NCBI GenBank assembly: GCA_030037635.1
Contig: JASHQH010000038.1
Location: 16,386 to 80,385 of the forward strand
Source of the DNA: Acidobacteriaceae bacterium
GTDB lineage: Bacteria > Acidobacteriota > Terriglobia > Terriglobales > Acidobacteriaceae
Reading direction: 5' to 3'
DNA length: 64,000 nucleotides
The position numbers were made by a program, and so were the translations under genes. Positions 39,503 through 49,385 of this stretch are shown piece after piece. Every line of letters starts with the position of its first letter. Position 1 is the first letter of the stretch. The notes under the pieces are model-generated. The model saw only the letters and a list, made by a program, of their open reading frames with translations. It had not been told where the DNA came from and searched no databases.

Positions 39503-39575
39503 CGCGAGTACCAGGAGTCCATCAACAAAGGCGCAGGCCGTGATTCGCGCCATTGAGCGCGCACGGCAAATGTGA
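39503..39575 (+). pseudogene. trpE 3'-terminal fragment (duplicate of 38521-38592)
   Basis: cgcgagtaccaggagtccatcaacaaaggcgcaggccgtgattcgcgccattgagcgcgcacggcaaatgtga, versus the trpE end: two substitutions and one inserted base. Confidence 0.95.
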
Positions 39576-39677
39576 AAGACAGGGATTAGGGAACATTTAA
39601 GATCACGGCACTCCCACCTTCGAGGCACACTCCCAGGTTGCCGCCAGAAATAAGATGGATGCCAAGGGAAGACGCCC

Positions 39678-40247
39678 ATGGAGACCTTGGCAGGCCGTAT
39701 GAACTGGGAACGGACGAAGGACGGAGTGCGCATTGTCCTGCCCTTTCGCCTTTCCCTCGTTCATTACTCTCTCATGCTCTGGTCGCTCTATCTCCCGCTG
39801 ACTGCGTTCAACCTGCTTGACAACCCGCAATGCCCTGCACTGATCAGGGGTTCTCGGCTACTCTTGGGTCTTTCTGTTTGCGTGTTCCTCGGCACCTGGT
39901 TCTTGGCCCTCTATGTCCGCCGCGCCATTGAGATCACCCCTCACAATTTGCGCATCGCCGGATGGCTCCTCAGCAGGGTGCTCAAGGAGCAATCATTCGC
40001 CACCCAGCGCCTCTACGACCTCCGTATCAACCAAATGGTTTCCGAGCTGACCGGCAAGGATGTTCCCAACCGGAACACGGTTGAGATCAATCGGGGCGCC
40101 TCAGAGGTGACGCTGGCGCGCGGATTGACGGACGAAGAAGCCGACGCTTTGTGCACAAAGCTGATGGAAGTGTATCGGTTTCCTGCGGGTCTTGCTGAAA
40201 ATCCGGGAAACGGCGAGGGAGCTCGAGCAGCTTTCCAGCGAGGGTAG
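39678..40247 (+). CDS. Membrane-anchored PH-like hypothetical protein
   Basis: Two hydrophobic helices followed by LRIAGWLLSRVLKEQSFATQRLYDLRINQ...RGASEVTLARGLTDEEADAL, typical of bacterial PH-domain membrane proteins. Confidence 0.6.
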   Translation: METLAGRMNWERTKDGVRIVLPFRLSLVHYSLMLWSLYLPLTAFNLLDNPQCPALIRGSRLLLGLSVCVFLGTWFLALYVRRAIEITPHNLRIAGWLLSRVLKEQSFATQRLYDLRINQMVSELTGKDVPNRNTVEINRGASEVTLARGLTDEEADALCTKLMEVYRFPAGLAENPGNGEGARAAFQRG

Positions 40248-40341
40248 CTCGTGATCCAGAAAAAGACGGATTGCACAGCCCCATGCGCCAACCCCAGGCC
40301 GATCGGTAGCGCCAAACCGCTTTCCGGTTACCGAGCGCTCC

Positions 40342-40487
40342 GTTTTACCGCGTCCGGCAATGTCTCACGATGTCTTACAGCTTCGTCTTACGGCCCAATC
40401 CGGTGTCTTACAACGTCTTACCGCGCCTTACGCGGCGGTCTTACGCCGTCTTGCGCAGCGGTCTTGCCGCGTCTTACGCGGTCTGAC
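40342..40487. repeat. Decamer-phased GTCTTAC array
   Basis: About 13 units; starts at 40342, 40352, 40362, 40372, 40385, 40405, 40415, 40425, 40438, 40448, 40461, 40471, 40481 (spacings 10, 13 or 20). Confidence 0.85.
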
Positions 40488-40562
40488 ACCCTCCGCGCCC
40501 CTCTCTGTCACGGCGAGAAATCTTAGCTCCGTGCCTTCTACTCCTATTGGCTACCGGCTGCA

Positions 40563-40608
40563 CCCTGCCTTCTGTTCCCTGTTGCCTGTTCCCTGCTGCC
40601 TGCTTTTA
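40563..40608 (-). repeat. Heptamer G-tract array at stop of the FecR-like gene
   Basis: Minus strand: TAA-AAGCAGGCAGCAGGGAACAGGCAACAGGGAACAGAAGGCAGGG. Confidence 0.85.
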
Positions 40609-41757
40609 CTCCGCCCCGAAAACTTTGCCGAAGAAGCCGCCTATCCTCCTGAAGAATCCCTTCTTCTTTGGCTTGGAAGGCTTTGTTGCCGCAGGAGTTG
40701 CGCTCGCCGGCTGCGCAGGCGTGGCTGCGGCCGCACGAGAAGCAGCAGGCGCGGCTGGACCGGTCGCCGCGCCCGCTGCCGGAGCGCGCGGGACAGCCGT
40801 GGCAGCCGCCGCGTGCCCGGTTCCGCTATACGAAAGCGCGGCCATCGCGCCCGGCTGCGATGCCGGAGCCTTTGTCACCACAGGCGGGGCATTCGCCGGC
40901 GGCGTCAGTCCTTCGCTCTGCGCCAGCGGAAACGCGTTGGCTTCCATCTCGGGCGGCGGCGGGCATCCGCACGGCTCCTGCTCCCGTTCGTTTACCGTCG
41001 ACAGGCTGCCGTGCTCAAACATCACGCGCTGGCCCGCCTGCACCCGGTAAAGACCACCCTCGAACACGCTGCTCACCACCACGTAGGGTGAATCGTTTCC
41101 GGAATTGTCCACGCAGGTGTCTCCATTTTCCCCAAGCCGCACCCTCACATCGGCCGGGTTCGGCCCGCCGATCAGAATACGGAAGTAGGGCGTCAGCAGC
41201 GTGTCGGCGTTCTGCTCGCGCGCCTTACTGGCGGCAAAGCTCATCTCCACCGCGCCGTGATCGAGAGCAATCAGCAGCCCCGGCACCTCGCCCGCCTGAG
41301 CACTGGCGTCGGCCGCCAACTTCACGGTGCTCGAGGCGCAGACGCGCAGGGTGCCGCGGTAGGGCAGCGTGACCACCGCGGTTCGCGACCCTGCGGTGAT
41401 CGACCCGCTCGCCGTCACGAAGGCTCTTCCGTTCAATGCCTGGATGGGGCCGGTGACCGAGTAGGCCGCACCCGGAACGGATCTGTCGACGGAAACGATG
41501 GCCACAGGGGTCGCGTTCAATTCGGAAGCCCAACCCTCGTACTGGCTCGGCTGCGCGGCCGGAGCTGCGGGTGGCTGCGCTGGCGGGGCTGCGGGGGTTT
41601 GTGCCGGAGATGTTTGCGCTGGCGCGGAACCAGGCTTGGGCGTCTGTGGCGCCATTTGCGCCCAGCCCGGCGAAGCTGCCAACGCCGCCATGGCGACGAT
41701 CCCCGGCGTGGGCCAACCACATCCAATGTGCATCCCGGTCTTCAACGCAGACTGCAT
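40606..41757 (-). CDS. FecR-domain-like secreted protein
   Basis: VYSVTGPIQALNGRAFVTASGSITAGSRTAVVTLPYRGTLRVCASSTVKL; Ala/Pro-rich linkers; C-terminal KPKKKGFFRRIGGFFGKVFGAE. Confidence 0.7.
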   Translation of the reverse strand: MQSALKTGMHIGCGWPTPGIVAMAALAASPGWAQMAPQTPKPGSAPAQTSPAQTPAAPPAQPPAAPAAQPSQYEGWASELNATPVAIVSVDRSVPGAAYSVTGPIQALNGRAFVTASGSITAGSRTAVVTLPYRGTLRVCASSTVKLAADASAQAGEVPGLLIALDHGAVEMSFAASKAREQNADTLLTPYFRILIGGPNPADVRVRLGENGDTCVDNSGNDSPYVVVSSVFEGGLYRVQAGQRVMFEHGSLSTVNEREQEPCGCPPPPEMEANAFPLAQSEGLTPPANAPPVVTKAPASQPGAMAALSYSGTGHAAAATAVPRAPAAGAATGPAAPAASRAAAATPAQPASATPAATKPSKPKKKGFFRRIGGFFGKVFGAE

Positions 41758-41760
41758 TCG

Positions 41761-42339
<579 letters not shown>

Positions 42340-42513
42340 CCAAATCCCAGTGTAGCGCGGGCCAGCGGCCTGCTTCTCCCGCGCAGCCGGGAGAAAAGCG
42401 TCCCGGCAGGCAGACGGCTGCTTGGCGAGGATCAGAATCCTTGCTGTTTTCGACGTCAAAAAGTAAACTCCTCGTGAACTCATCGTTTTCGCAGTCCATC
42501 GAGGAGCGCCGCG

Positions 42514-42909
42514 ATGAAACAACGTCAGAGAGTCGCGCAACTGCTGGCCGGGTTGGGAGCGGCCGTCGCTCTGACCGGCGCCGTTCTTCACCTGGTGCTG
42601 GGGTATCCGCAGGTTGTGGCCGCTCTTGCCGCGTCGAATCTAGGCACCGAATTCAAAGACGCATTGCGAGCGGCCTTCCTCATGCTTGGGTTCACCTGGA
42701 TCGCCATGGCAATCGTCGTGCTGATTGCAGCGTTCACGGAAACAAAAATACGAAAGGCGACGGTGCTGTTCTGCGGATTTGCGCTGCTGGTGCAGATACC
42801 CAGCTGGGTTGGCCTGATGGGTTGGTTCATTGGCAATGAGATGTTCGTCGCTGCGGGAGCACTTATCGTATGCGGCGGACTGGTTTTTCCGCCGGCCTCG
42901 GCGCAATAG
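42514..42909 (+). CDS. Small multi-TM hypothetical membrane protein
   Basis: Four hydrophobic segments in 131 aa; clean start ATGAAACAACGTCAG. Confidence 0.65.
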   Translation: MKQRQRVAQLLAGLGAAVALTGAVLHLVLGYPQVVAALAASNLGTEFKDALRAAFLMLGFTWIAMAIVVLIAAFTETKIRKATVLFCGFALLVQIPSWVGLMGWFIGNEMFVAAGALIVCGGLVFPPASAQ

Positions 42910-42996
42910 CCGGCACGGCCCCATGGGATCGGCTTGCTGACTCGCTGACCTGCCAGCGCATCTTGCGTCCGCTCGCGCACATCTGCAACACTGGCC

Positions 42997-43290
42997 ATGG
43001 CCGAGGCGATGGTTCTCCACTTCCTCATTCAAGGGCGCGTGCAGGGGGTCGGCTTCCGCTGGTTTGTGCAGCGCGAGGCCAGCGAGTTGAACCTGCGCGG
43101 CTGGGTGCGCAACACCGAAGATGGCGACGTGGAAGTGGTAGCAGCGGGCGATTCAGAAGATCTCACCGATCTTCGCGCCAGCCTCAAGCGCGGGCCGCGC
43201 GGCGCCCGCGTGGATCACGTCGTCGAGCACCACCTCCAGGACAGCGAGGTGGAAGGCCTCACCTCGTTCCAGATCGACGGCGCCTGGTGA
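42997..43290 (+). CDS. acyP: Acylphosphatase
   Basis: FLIQGRVQGVGFRWFVQREASELNLRGWVRNTEDGDVEVVAAG. Confidence 0.96.
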   Translation: MAEAMVLHFLIQGRVQGVGFRWFVQREASELNLRGWVRNTEDGDVEVVAAGDSEDLTDLRASLKRGPRGARVDHVVEHHLQDSEVEGLTSFQIDGAW

Positions 43291-43477
43291 AAAAAGCAGG
43301 GGATCAGGGATTAGGGAACAGGGAATAGAAGACCATAAAAAGCCATAGACATTGAGAACCATACATAGGAAATGCCTTTGATCGTGCGCTTGCCTGCTGT
43401 TCCAGCTAGGGGCGCACGCCGACCTGCAGTCTTTTATGCCTTGTGTCGCCTGTTCCCTAATCCCTGCTCCCTGCTTT
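43291..43477. repeat. Convergent heptamer G-tract arrays bounding the acylphosphatase / Ig-like gene intergenic region
   Basis: +: TGA-AAAAAGCAGGGGATCAGGGATTAGGGAACAGGGAATAG. -: TAA-AAGCAGGGAGCAGGGATTAGGGAACAGG. Confidence 0.88.
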
Positions 43478-44646
43478 TACGGCACCTTGAATCCGCCGAT
43501 AAACCCCGCGCCGGGCTCCTGCTCTCCGCCGGAGGTGATTCCCGGTACCACCTGGAAGATGTCGCCGTTCGTCGGAAGAGTGCCGGACGAGCTGGCGCTG
43601 CCGCTCGCGCTGGTCGAAAACTGGCTGATCACATAGGTACCCGAGCTATCGATGTAGTAATTCTCGGATACGTTCGAATCCCAGATCGTGCCGGCTGAAG
43701 CGCCGTTCATGGCGAATTGCACCATGCCGTTGGAGAAGGTCACGCTGCCGCTCGTCAACGGATCCTGCGGCGTGACATTTGTATCCTGGCCTTCGTTCGT
43801 GGTGGTCAGGGGCAGCAGCACAGCCGAGTAGGTTTCCGTCGCAGCCGATTCAACGGTAAGCCAGGTGTTGTACCCGGTGGTGCTTCCTGTTGTCCGCAGC
43901 TCGAAATCTCCCGCCCAGTTGCCGCTCTGCGGGAACATGGCTGTAAGGCTTCCGCTTCCCGACGCGTTGGTTGCTAGCGTCCCAATGGTCATGCAAGCGA
44001 GTGGGCTTGCCGGGTAGAGCGCCGCGTCCCACGCAGGGCAGAAGGTTACCGCGAAGCTCGTGCTCGCCAACCCGCCTGTCAGCTGCACGGTTACGTTCCC
44101 GCTTGTATCCACCGTGACCTGTCCGTTCATCGCTAAAGTTTCAGGGTTAAACAGCTCAGATTGGTACTGAATGTTCGAGCTGGCGCCCGATGCCGCGGTC
44201 GTGAACGTGGATTTGAAAGCGCTCGCAAGCGCGGCTCCGCTTGAGCTGGTCACTCCCGAGACAACCACGGTGTAGGTGGTGCTTGCCGCCAGCGCGGCCG
44301 CCGGCGTAAACGTGGCCGTGTTGTTGCTCGAATCGTAGGTAACCGCTCCGGTGACGGCGCTGGCGCCCGTCAGCGTGATGTTGGTTGTGTTCACCGTCGA
44401 GGAGTCGGCCGCGCCCGAGAAAGTAATCGTGACGGTGGTGTTGGTGGCCACTCCGATCGCTCCCGATGCCGGCATCACCGACGCCACACTGAAGCTGCCG
44501 GCTGAAGCAGGACTGGGGCTCGAGGGACTGCTCGGCGACGTCGAAGACGTTTTGCTGCTTCCGCATCCGCTAAGTGCGATCAGGATGGTAACTAAAGAGG
44601 TAATGGCGAACAAAGGTAGAGATTTGGGCCCCGGGGTCTGCGTCAT
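43477..44646 (-). CDS. Secreted lipoprotein with bacterial Ig-like (Big_5) domain
   Basis: LIALSGCGSSKTSSTSPSSPSSPSPAS, VASVMPASGAIGVATNTTVTITFSGAADSSTVNTTNITLTGASAVTGAVTYDSSNNTATFTPAAALAASTTYTVVVSG. Confidence 0.85.
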   Translation of the reverse strand: MTQTPGPKSLPLFAITSLVTILIALSGCGSSKTSSTSPSSPSSPSPASAGSFSVASVMPASGAIGVATNTTVTITFSGAADSSTVNTTNITLTGASAVTGAVTYDSSNNTATFTPAAALAASTTYTVVVSGVTSSSGAALASAFKSTFTTAASGASSNIQYQSELFNPETLAMNGQVTVDTSGNVTVQLTGGLASTSFAVTFCPAWDAALYPASPLACMTIGTLATNASGSGSLTAMFPQSGNWAGDFELRTTGSTTGYNTWLTVESAATETYSAVLLPLTTTNEGQDTNVTPQDPLTSGSVTFSNGMVQFAMNGASAGTIWDSNVSENYYIDSSGTYVISQFSTSASGSASSSGTLPTNGDIFQVVPGITSGGEQEPGAGFIGGFKVP

Positions 44647-44846
44647 AAATATACCGCCTTATATATAGAGGCCTCTATGTACGAACCAGCGAATACGCAG
44701 GCCCCACAACCTCAGATGCCTGCCTCGATTTGTGGGATGTTTTCAGCACCCTTGCACGCATCGCGGGAGCCGCCAAAGTCCCGCCATCCCTTGCTGTAGA
44801 CTGGGAACAGGCCCGCGACAACCGATCGCCCGTTGAATATCGAGCT

Positions 44847-45395
44847 ATGCCCAGAGAAATAACGTCAGCCCGCATCGATGATCTGAAAAAACTTGTTCGT
44901 ACCGTACCCGATTTCCCCAAGCCCGGCATTCTTTTTTACGACATCACCACGCTTTTGAAAGACAAAACTGGCTTCGCCCAGCTGATCGATGCTTTGGCTG
45001 CCCATTACATCGAGCGCAAGATCGATCTTGTGCTGGGCATTGAGGCACGGGGGTTCATCTTCGGTCCGGCGCTGGCATACCGTCTCAACGCGGGTTTTGT
45101 TCCCGTGCGCAAGCCGCGCAAGCTTCCGGCCCCGGTAGCCCGCGTGACGTACGACCTCGAATACGGCTCCGACACGCTGGAAATTCACATGGACGCCATC
45201 GCGCCAGGCCAGAGCGTGGTGCTTTGCGACGATTTGCTGGCCACCGGCGGCACCATGGAGGCCACTGTTAAGCTGGTCAAACAATTGGGCGGCGTGATTG
45301 CCGGGCTCTGCTTTGCCGTTGAGCTCGACTTCCTCAAAGGCCGCGAGCGCTTCACTGAGTTCGACGTCTTCAGCCTCTTGCACTACGACGAATAG
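44847..45395 (+). CDS. apt: Adenine phosphoribosyltransferase
   Basis: [71 protein letters not shown]. Confidence 0.96.
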   Translation: MPREITSARIDDLKKLVRTVPDFPKPGILFYDITTLLKDKTGFAQLIDALAAHYIERKIDLVLGIEARGFIFGPALAYRLNAGFVPVRKPRKLPAPVARVTYDLEYGSDTLEIHMDAIAPGQSVVLCDDLLATGGTMEATVKLVKQLGGVIAGLCFAVELDFLKGRERFTEFDVFSLLHYDE

Positions 45396-45502
45396 CGCCC
45401 CTTGCGTGATGTACCGCAAAGAGGGAACCACCCCGCCTCCGCGTGCTATTCTGCTCGGCGTCAGTTCCTCCCCCAAGAAATCTTCCCTGGAGGAAACAAT
45501 CC

Positions 45503-46345
45503 ATGAAAACTCGATCGTCAGTCAGTGTTGCTTTGTGTCTTTTCGTCGCAGGCGTCATCCTTTGCGTCGTACCCGCGATCGCGCAGCAGGAAGCGAACGC
45601 CGCTCACCAGCCTCCCAAGTACCTTATGCTGAGCACCGTTGCCGTTAAACCGGACTTGATGGGTTCCTATATTGACAACGAAAGCTCTCAGGTTCAGGCC
45701 ATGCGCAACTCCAACGCCCCTGGAAGCTACATCGGCATGATTGCCATCACTGGCGCCCCGCGCGCCCTCTATTTCTCCGGTTATGACTCTTTTGCCGAGA
45801 TGGAGAAGCGGCACCAGCAAACCATGGCAGAGGATCCCAAGCTGCGCGACACGCTTCGCCAAGCGGATAAGGATGAAGCGCCCATGCTCGGCGAGGCCCG
45901 GCGCAGCATTTACCACTACCGTGAGGACCTGAGCCTGAACGCCGGCGTCGACATTTCCCAGATGCGCTTCTTCGACATCATCCTGTTTCATGTGCGCCCC
46001 GGCCACGATCAGGATTGGGAGCACCTGGTGAGGCTGTACGTCAAAGCCTATTCGTCCATCCCCCACGCGCGCTGGGCCATGTGGGAAAAAATGTATGGCG
46101 AGGACAGCGACCGGACCTTCATCCTGGTGTCTCCCATGCAGGCGCTGGCAGAAGAAGACCAGGCGCAGCTCGATGGCGAGAACCTTCCCAAGACCGTTGG
46201 CCAGGATCAAATGGAAATGATGCATCAGTTGGGCAATGTGGCAATCGAATCGTCGGAATCGATGCTCTTTGCAGTCGTCCCTGAAATCAGCTACGCGCCG
46301 GACGCGTGGGTGAAAGCGTCGCCCGACTTCTGGGGCAAGAAATAG
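45503..46345 (+). CDS. Secreted hypothetical protein
   Basis: Signal peptide MKTRSSVSVALCLFVAGVILCVVPAIAQQ; no recognised domain. Confidence 0.7.
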   Translation: MKTRSSVSVALCLFVAGVILCVVPAIAQQEANAAHQPPKYLMLSTVAVKPDLMGSYIDNESSQVQAMRNSNAPGSYIGMIAITGAPRALYFSGYDSFAEMEKRHQQTMAEDPKLRDTLRQADKDEAPMLGEARRSIYHYREDLSLNAGVDISQMRFFDIILFHVRPGHDQDWEHLVRLYVKAYSSIPHARWAMWEKMYGEDSDRTFILVSPMQALAEEDQAQLDGENLPKTVGQDQMEMMHQLGNVAIESSESMLFAVVPEISYAPDAWVKASPDFWGKK

Positions 46346-46366
46346 CGGCCTTTCCGCGAAAATGCT

Positions 46367-46397
46367 CAAGGCCCATCCCGCACCGGAATGGGCCTTG
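46367..46397. terminator. Bidirectional terminator-like hairpin
   Basis: caaggcccat (46367-46376) / atgggccttg (46388-46397), perfect 10-bp stem between convergent genes. Confidence 0.6.
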
Positions 46398-46458
46398 GCT
46401 GCACCGCGCGTGATCACCGCGAACGGCGCTTGCTATGGTTGGGGCGCATCCTTGCCCA

Positions 46459-47223
46459 TCAAGGCGTCGCGTCTTCGGAGGCGTTTTGCCGTCCTTCGTC
46501 CCCGCGAGGCTCCTCCTGCATCATTTGCGTGTCGGCAAACCGGTAGCCCACGTAAACATCGGTCAGCAGATACCGGGGGTTCGACGGGTCGTCTTCGATC
46601 TTCTTGCGCAACTGGCGGACGAAGGTGCGCAGGTACTCCACTTCTTCTCGTGACTCGATGCCCCACACCGCGGTGAGCAGCTTGGCGTAGGTCACCACGC
46701 GGCCGGCGCGACTCATCAGGCAATACAGAATATCGAACTCCTTGCGAGTGAGGCGTATGTTCTGGCCGCGCTTGCTCAGGTGGCGCTTCAGCGGGTCCAT
46801 GTAGATTTCGCCGATCTCGATGGGAGCATCTTCATTGCGCAAAGGCGCGCGCACGCGCCGCACGGCCGAGCGAATCCGCGCCACCAGTTCGCGCATGCTG
46901 AAGGGTTTGGTCACATAGTCGTCCGCGCCCAGGTCGAGCGCTTCCACCTTGTCCTCTTCGTCGTCGCGCACCGTCAGCATCAAGACGGGAAGCCGCGGCG
47001 CGAAGGAGCGAATGCGGCGCAGTGTCTCAATTCCCCCGATGCCGGGCATATTGATGTCAAGCAGCACGGCGTCGTACTGCGCGGAGCGGAGCACTTGCAG
47101 CGCTTCCTCGCCCCGCGATGCTTCGGCCAGGTGAAATCCAAGCTCGGCCAGCGGCGGCCGCAACGCCCTGCGGATGGCCGGCTCGTCGTCAACCACAAGA
47201 ATGCGAATGGCTGTCTGCGTCAT
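46459..47223 (-). CDS. OmpR-family response regulator, KdpE-like
   Basis: IRILVVDDEPAIRRALRPPLAELG, LGADDYVTKPFSMRELVARIR, LTRKEFDILYCLMSRAGRVVTYAKLLTAVWG. Confidence 0.93.
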   Translation of the reverse strand: MTQTAIRILVVDDEPAIRRALRPPLAELGFHLAEASRGEEALQVLRSAQYDAVLLDINMPGIGGIETLRRIRSFAPRLPVLMLTVRDDEEDKVEALDLGADDYVTKPFSMRELVARIRSAVRRVRAPLRNEDAPIEIGEIYMDPLKRHLSKRGQNIRLTRKEFDILYCLMSRAGRVVTYAKLLTAVWGIESREEVEYLRTFVRQLRKKIEDDPSNPRYLLTDVYVGYRFADTQMMQEEPRGDEGRQNASEDATP

Positions 47224-47343
47224 CGGGAATCTCCTTCTTTCTTGCCCATCTCCCGCATCCGTGCCCCATCCATTCGCCCGCTCTTTGAGCGAATGGGTGA
47301 GGCAGCACGAGGCCCAAAGCTGCAAATTCAAGCGGCCAGAAAC

Positions 47344-48840
47344 CTAGCTCCTCTGCTTCTCCAGCGGTATGGCGGCAAAGAACGCGGTGCCCTCCTGCTC
47401 GTCGCTCGTCACCCAAACCGATCCGCCATGGATCTGCGCCGCCCGCTTGGCCACCGAGAGCCCGATGCCTGTTCCGCTGGCACGGCCGGAGTACGTCGAC
47501 GAGCGATAGTAGCGGTCGAAGATGCGCTCGCGGTCGGTTACCGGAATCACGGGCCCATGGCTGTGCACTGAGAAGATAGCCTCGGTTGCATCCACCTGCA
47601 CGCGGATGGTGATGGTCGACCCGAAATTCGAGTACTTGCACGCGTTGTCAATGTACTGGGTCAGCAGCATGCCCATCAGCTCCCGGTCGCAGCTCAGCAC
47701 CAGCTCTTCGTCGGCGATCTCCAGTGCGACCTTCATGCTGGCCAGCCGGTCCTTCAGGCCGGCCAACACCTCTTCAACCAGTATGCTCACGCCCACCGGG
47801 GCAACGTTGATGGCCACCTCGCCCTGGTCGAGGCGGGCAGTGGTCAGCAGCCGCGTGGTCAATTCACTCAGAACGCCGGTCTGCTCGTCGATCAGCGTCA
47901 CCAGGTCCGCCTGACCGGGCGAAAGATGGCCCATCTCGCCCAACCCTGTCGCCGCCGCACGGATCGCGGTGAGCGGCGTCTTGTATGCGTGGGCCAGGCT
48001 GTCGAGCACCGTGGCACGCAGCTGCTCCGTCCGCCGTTCCATCTCAATACGGCTCTCGTTGGCGAAGGCGCGGTAACGATCAAAGGTGATTCCGATCAGT
48101 GAAGCGATGGCGCTGTTGGTAAGCGGGCTGGTCTGCCCGCGCACCACCAGGCTGCCCACAGGAACCGATCCCAGCCGCACCACGCGGCGCCCGATTCCGG
48201 TTTCCGCATCGTCGTCTGAGGTCTCGAAGTAATAAACGTTTTGCGCCATCTCCTGAGGATCGGAGCTCCAGAAGCCCGCTTCGTACACTTCGTGCAGATC
48301 GGCGTCAAACACCGCCACCGATTCCAGTTGAAAGATGTCATGCACCAGTTCAGCCAATTGCGGGCCCGGTTCAGCGTGCAGATTCATCTGCAGGGTCCGC
48401 CGCGTGAATTCATACAAGTCCTCCATCTGTCCGCTGCGCGATTTGGATTCACTTGCATGTTCGATCATTCTTGCCGAAAGACGGCTCACGGTAAGCGCTA
48501 CCAGGACAAAGACGACTAAGGTGACCGAATTCGCAGGGTTGGCCGCCATCGCCAACTGCGCCTGCGCGGTGAACCAGGCCTGCGCCACTACCGCTGAGAG
48601 CGAGACCACCACCGCCTGCCAGAATCCGCACAAAAGCGCGGTGGGAACCACAATGAGCAGATAAAGCAGCGTGGCCACGGGAAGCAGCCATCGGAACCAA
48701 TGGGCGACGGCCGACACCAGAATGACCGCTGCCATGCCCAATGCGCACTCCAGCACGAAAAGAAGGAGCCGCGAGCCGGAGCCGCGCGACCAAGCGAAGC
48801 GGATGACCGGCCGCGCATAAACGCTCTGAGACACAGGCAC
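47344..48840 (-). CDS. Sensor histidine kinase, KdpD-like (DUF4118 TM region, no N-terminal KdpD sensor domain)
   Basis: DUF4118-like 4-TM N-terminus; SLAHAYKTPLTAIRAAATGLGEMG, NACKYSNFGSTITIRV, GTGIGLSVAKRAAQIHGG. Confidence 0.9.
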   Translation of the reverse strand: MPVSQSVYARPVIRFAWSRGSGSRLLLFVLECALGMAAVILVSAVAHWFRWLLPVATLLYLLIVVPTALLCGFWQAVVVSLSAVVAQAWFTAQAQLAMAANPANSVTLVVFVLVALTVSRLSARMIEHASESKSRSGQMEDLYEFTRRTLQMNLHAEPGPQLAELVHDIFQLESVAVFDADLHEVYEAGFWSSDPQEMAQNVYYFETSDDDAETGIGRRVVRLGSVPVGSLVVRGQTSPLTNSAIASLIGITFDRYRAFANESRIEMERRTEQLRATVLDSLAHAYKTPLTAIRAAATGLGEMGHLSPGQADLVTLIDEQTGVLSELTTRLLTTARLDQGEVAINVAPVGVSILVEEVLAGLKDRLASMKVALEIADEELVLSCDRELMGMLLTQYIDNACKYSNFGSTITIRVQVDATEAIFSVHSHGPVIPVTDRERIFDRYYRSSTYSGRASGTGIGLSVAKRAAQIHGGSVWVTSDEQEGTAFFAAIPLEKQRS

Positions 48841-49385
48841 CTACTCTCCATTTCGAGATAAAAGTGGACTCTCGATCGCGCAGCAAAAAGAAGGAATTCA
48901 AAAAAACCCAGGCTGCCGGGGCTGAAGCCCATCTGCTCGACCGGGTCTGCGCTCACTCCGGATTCAATTTGCCTGCTGGGTTCCAGTGTTTGAGCTGGGA
49001 AACCAAATTTTAACAGTTCCGGGGCTTCCCCATGCTTCATCGCCGTCCAGGGGCCTCGGACCGGTCACTGCGTTCTGACAAGTGCCTGAAAAATCAAATT
49101 CTTTATGGGTTCATCATGCGCGATGAAAAACCTTTTGTGTTTTTCATTTTGTCTTTATGCCTTGTTTGCATTACTACTGCTAGCTCGTTTCAGCCGGCAA
49201 CAACACCGGTCAACCCAGCAACCACGGTCGACCAAGCGCGATTGCCAGCGCGCCGCTGGGAGTCCTTGCGACACTGTGCTCTTAAACTCGTCCCACGGCG
49301 GCGCAGGCCGGAGAGTGTTCGAACGCTCCGTCCGGCTTGGTGTGCCTTGCCAACATACACAAAATTTTCTGGAGGTAATTTGCCG

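Noticed and set aside
38521-39575. trpE duplication as a transposon target-site duplication
   Set aside because: 72 bp is too long for a normal TSD, there is no transposase or terminal inverted repeat, and the second copy has diverged. Kept instead as a gene-end duplication.
40342-40487. Possible CRISPR array
   Set aside because: Unit is ~7 nt with 3-6 nt spacing, far too short for CRISPR repeats/spacers, and there are no cas genes.
43669-43690. gttcgaatcc T-loop-like motif suggesting a tRNA
   Set aside because: Lies within the Ig-like CDS; no acceptor or anticodon stems could be found.
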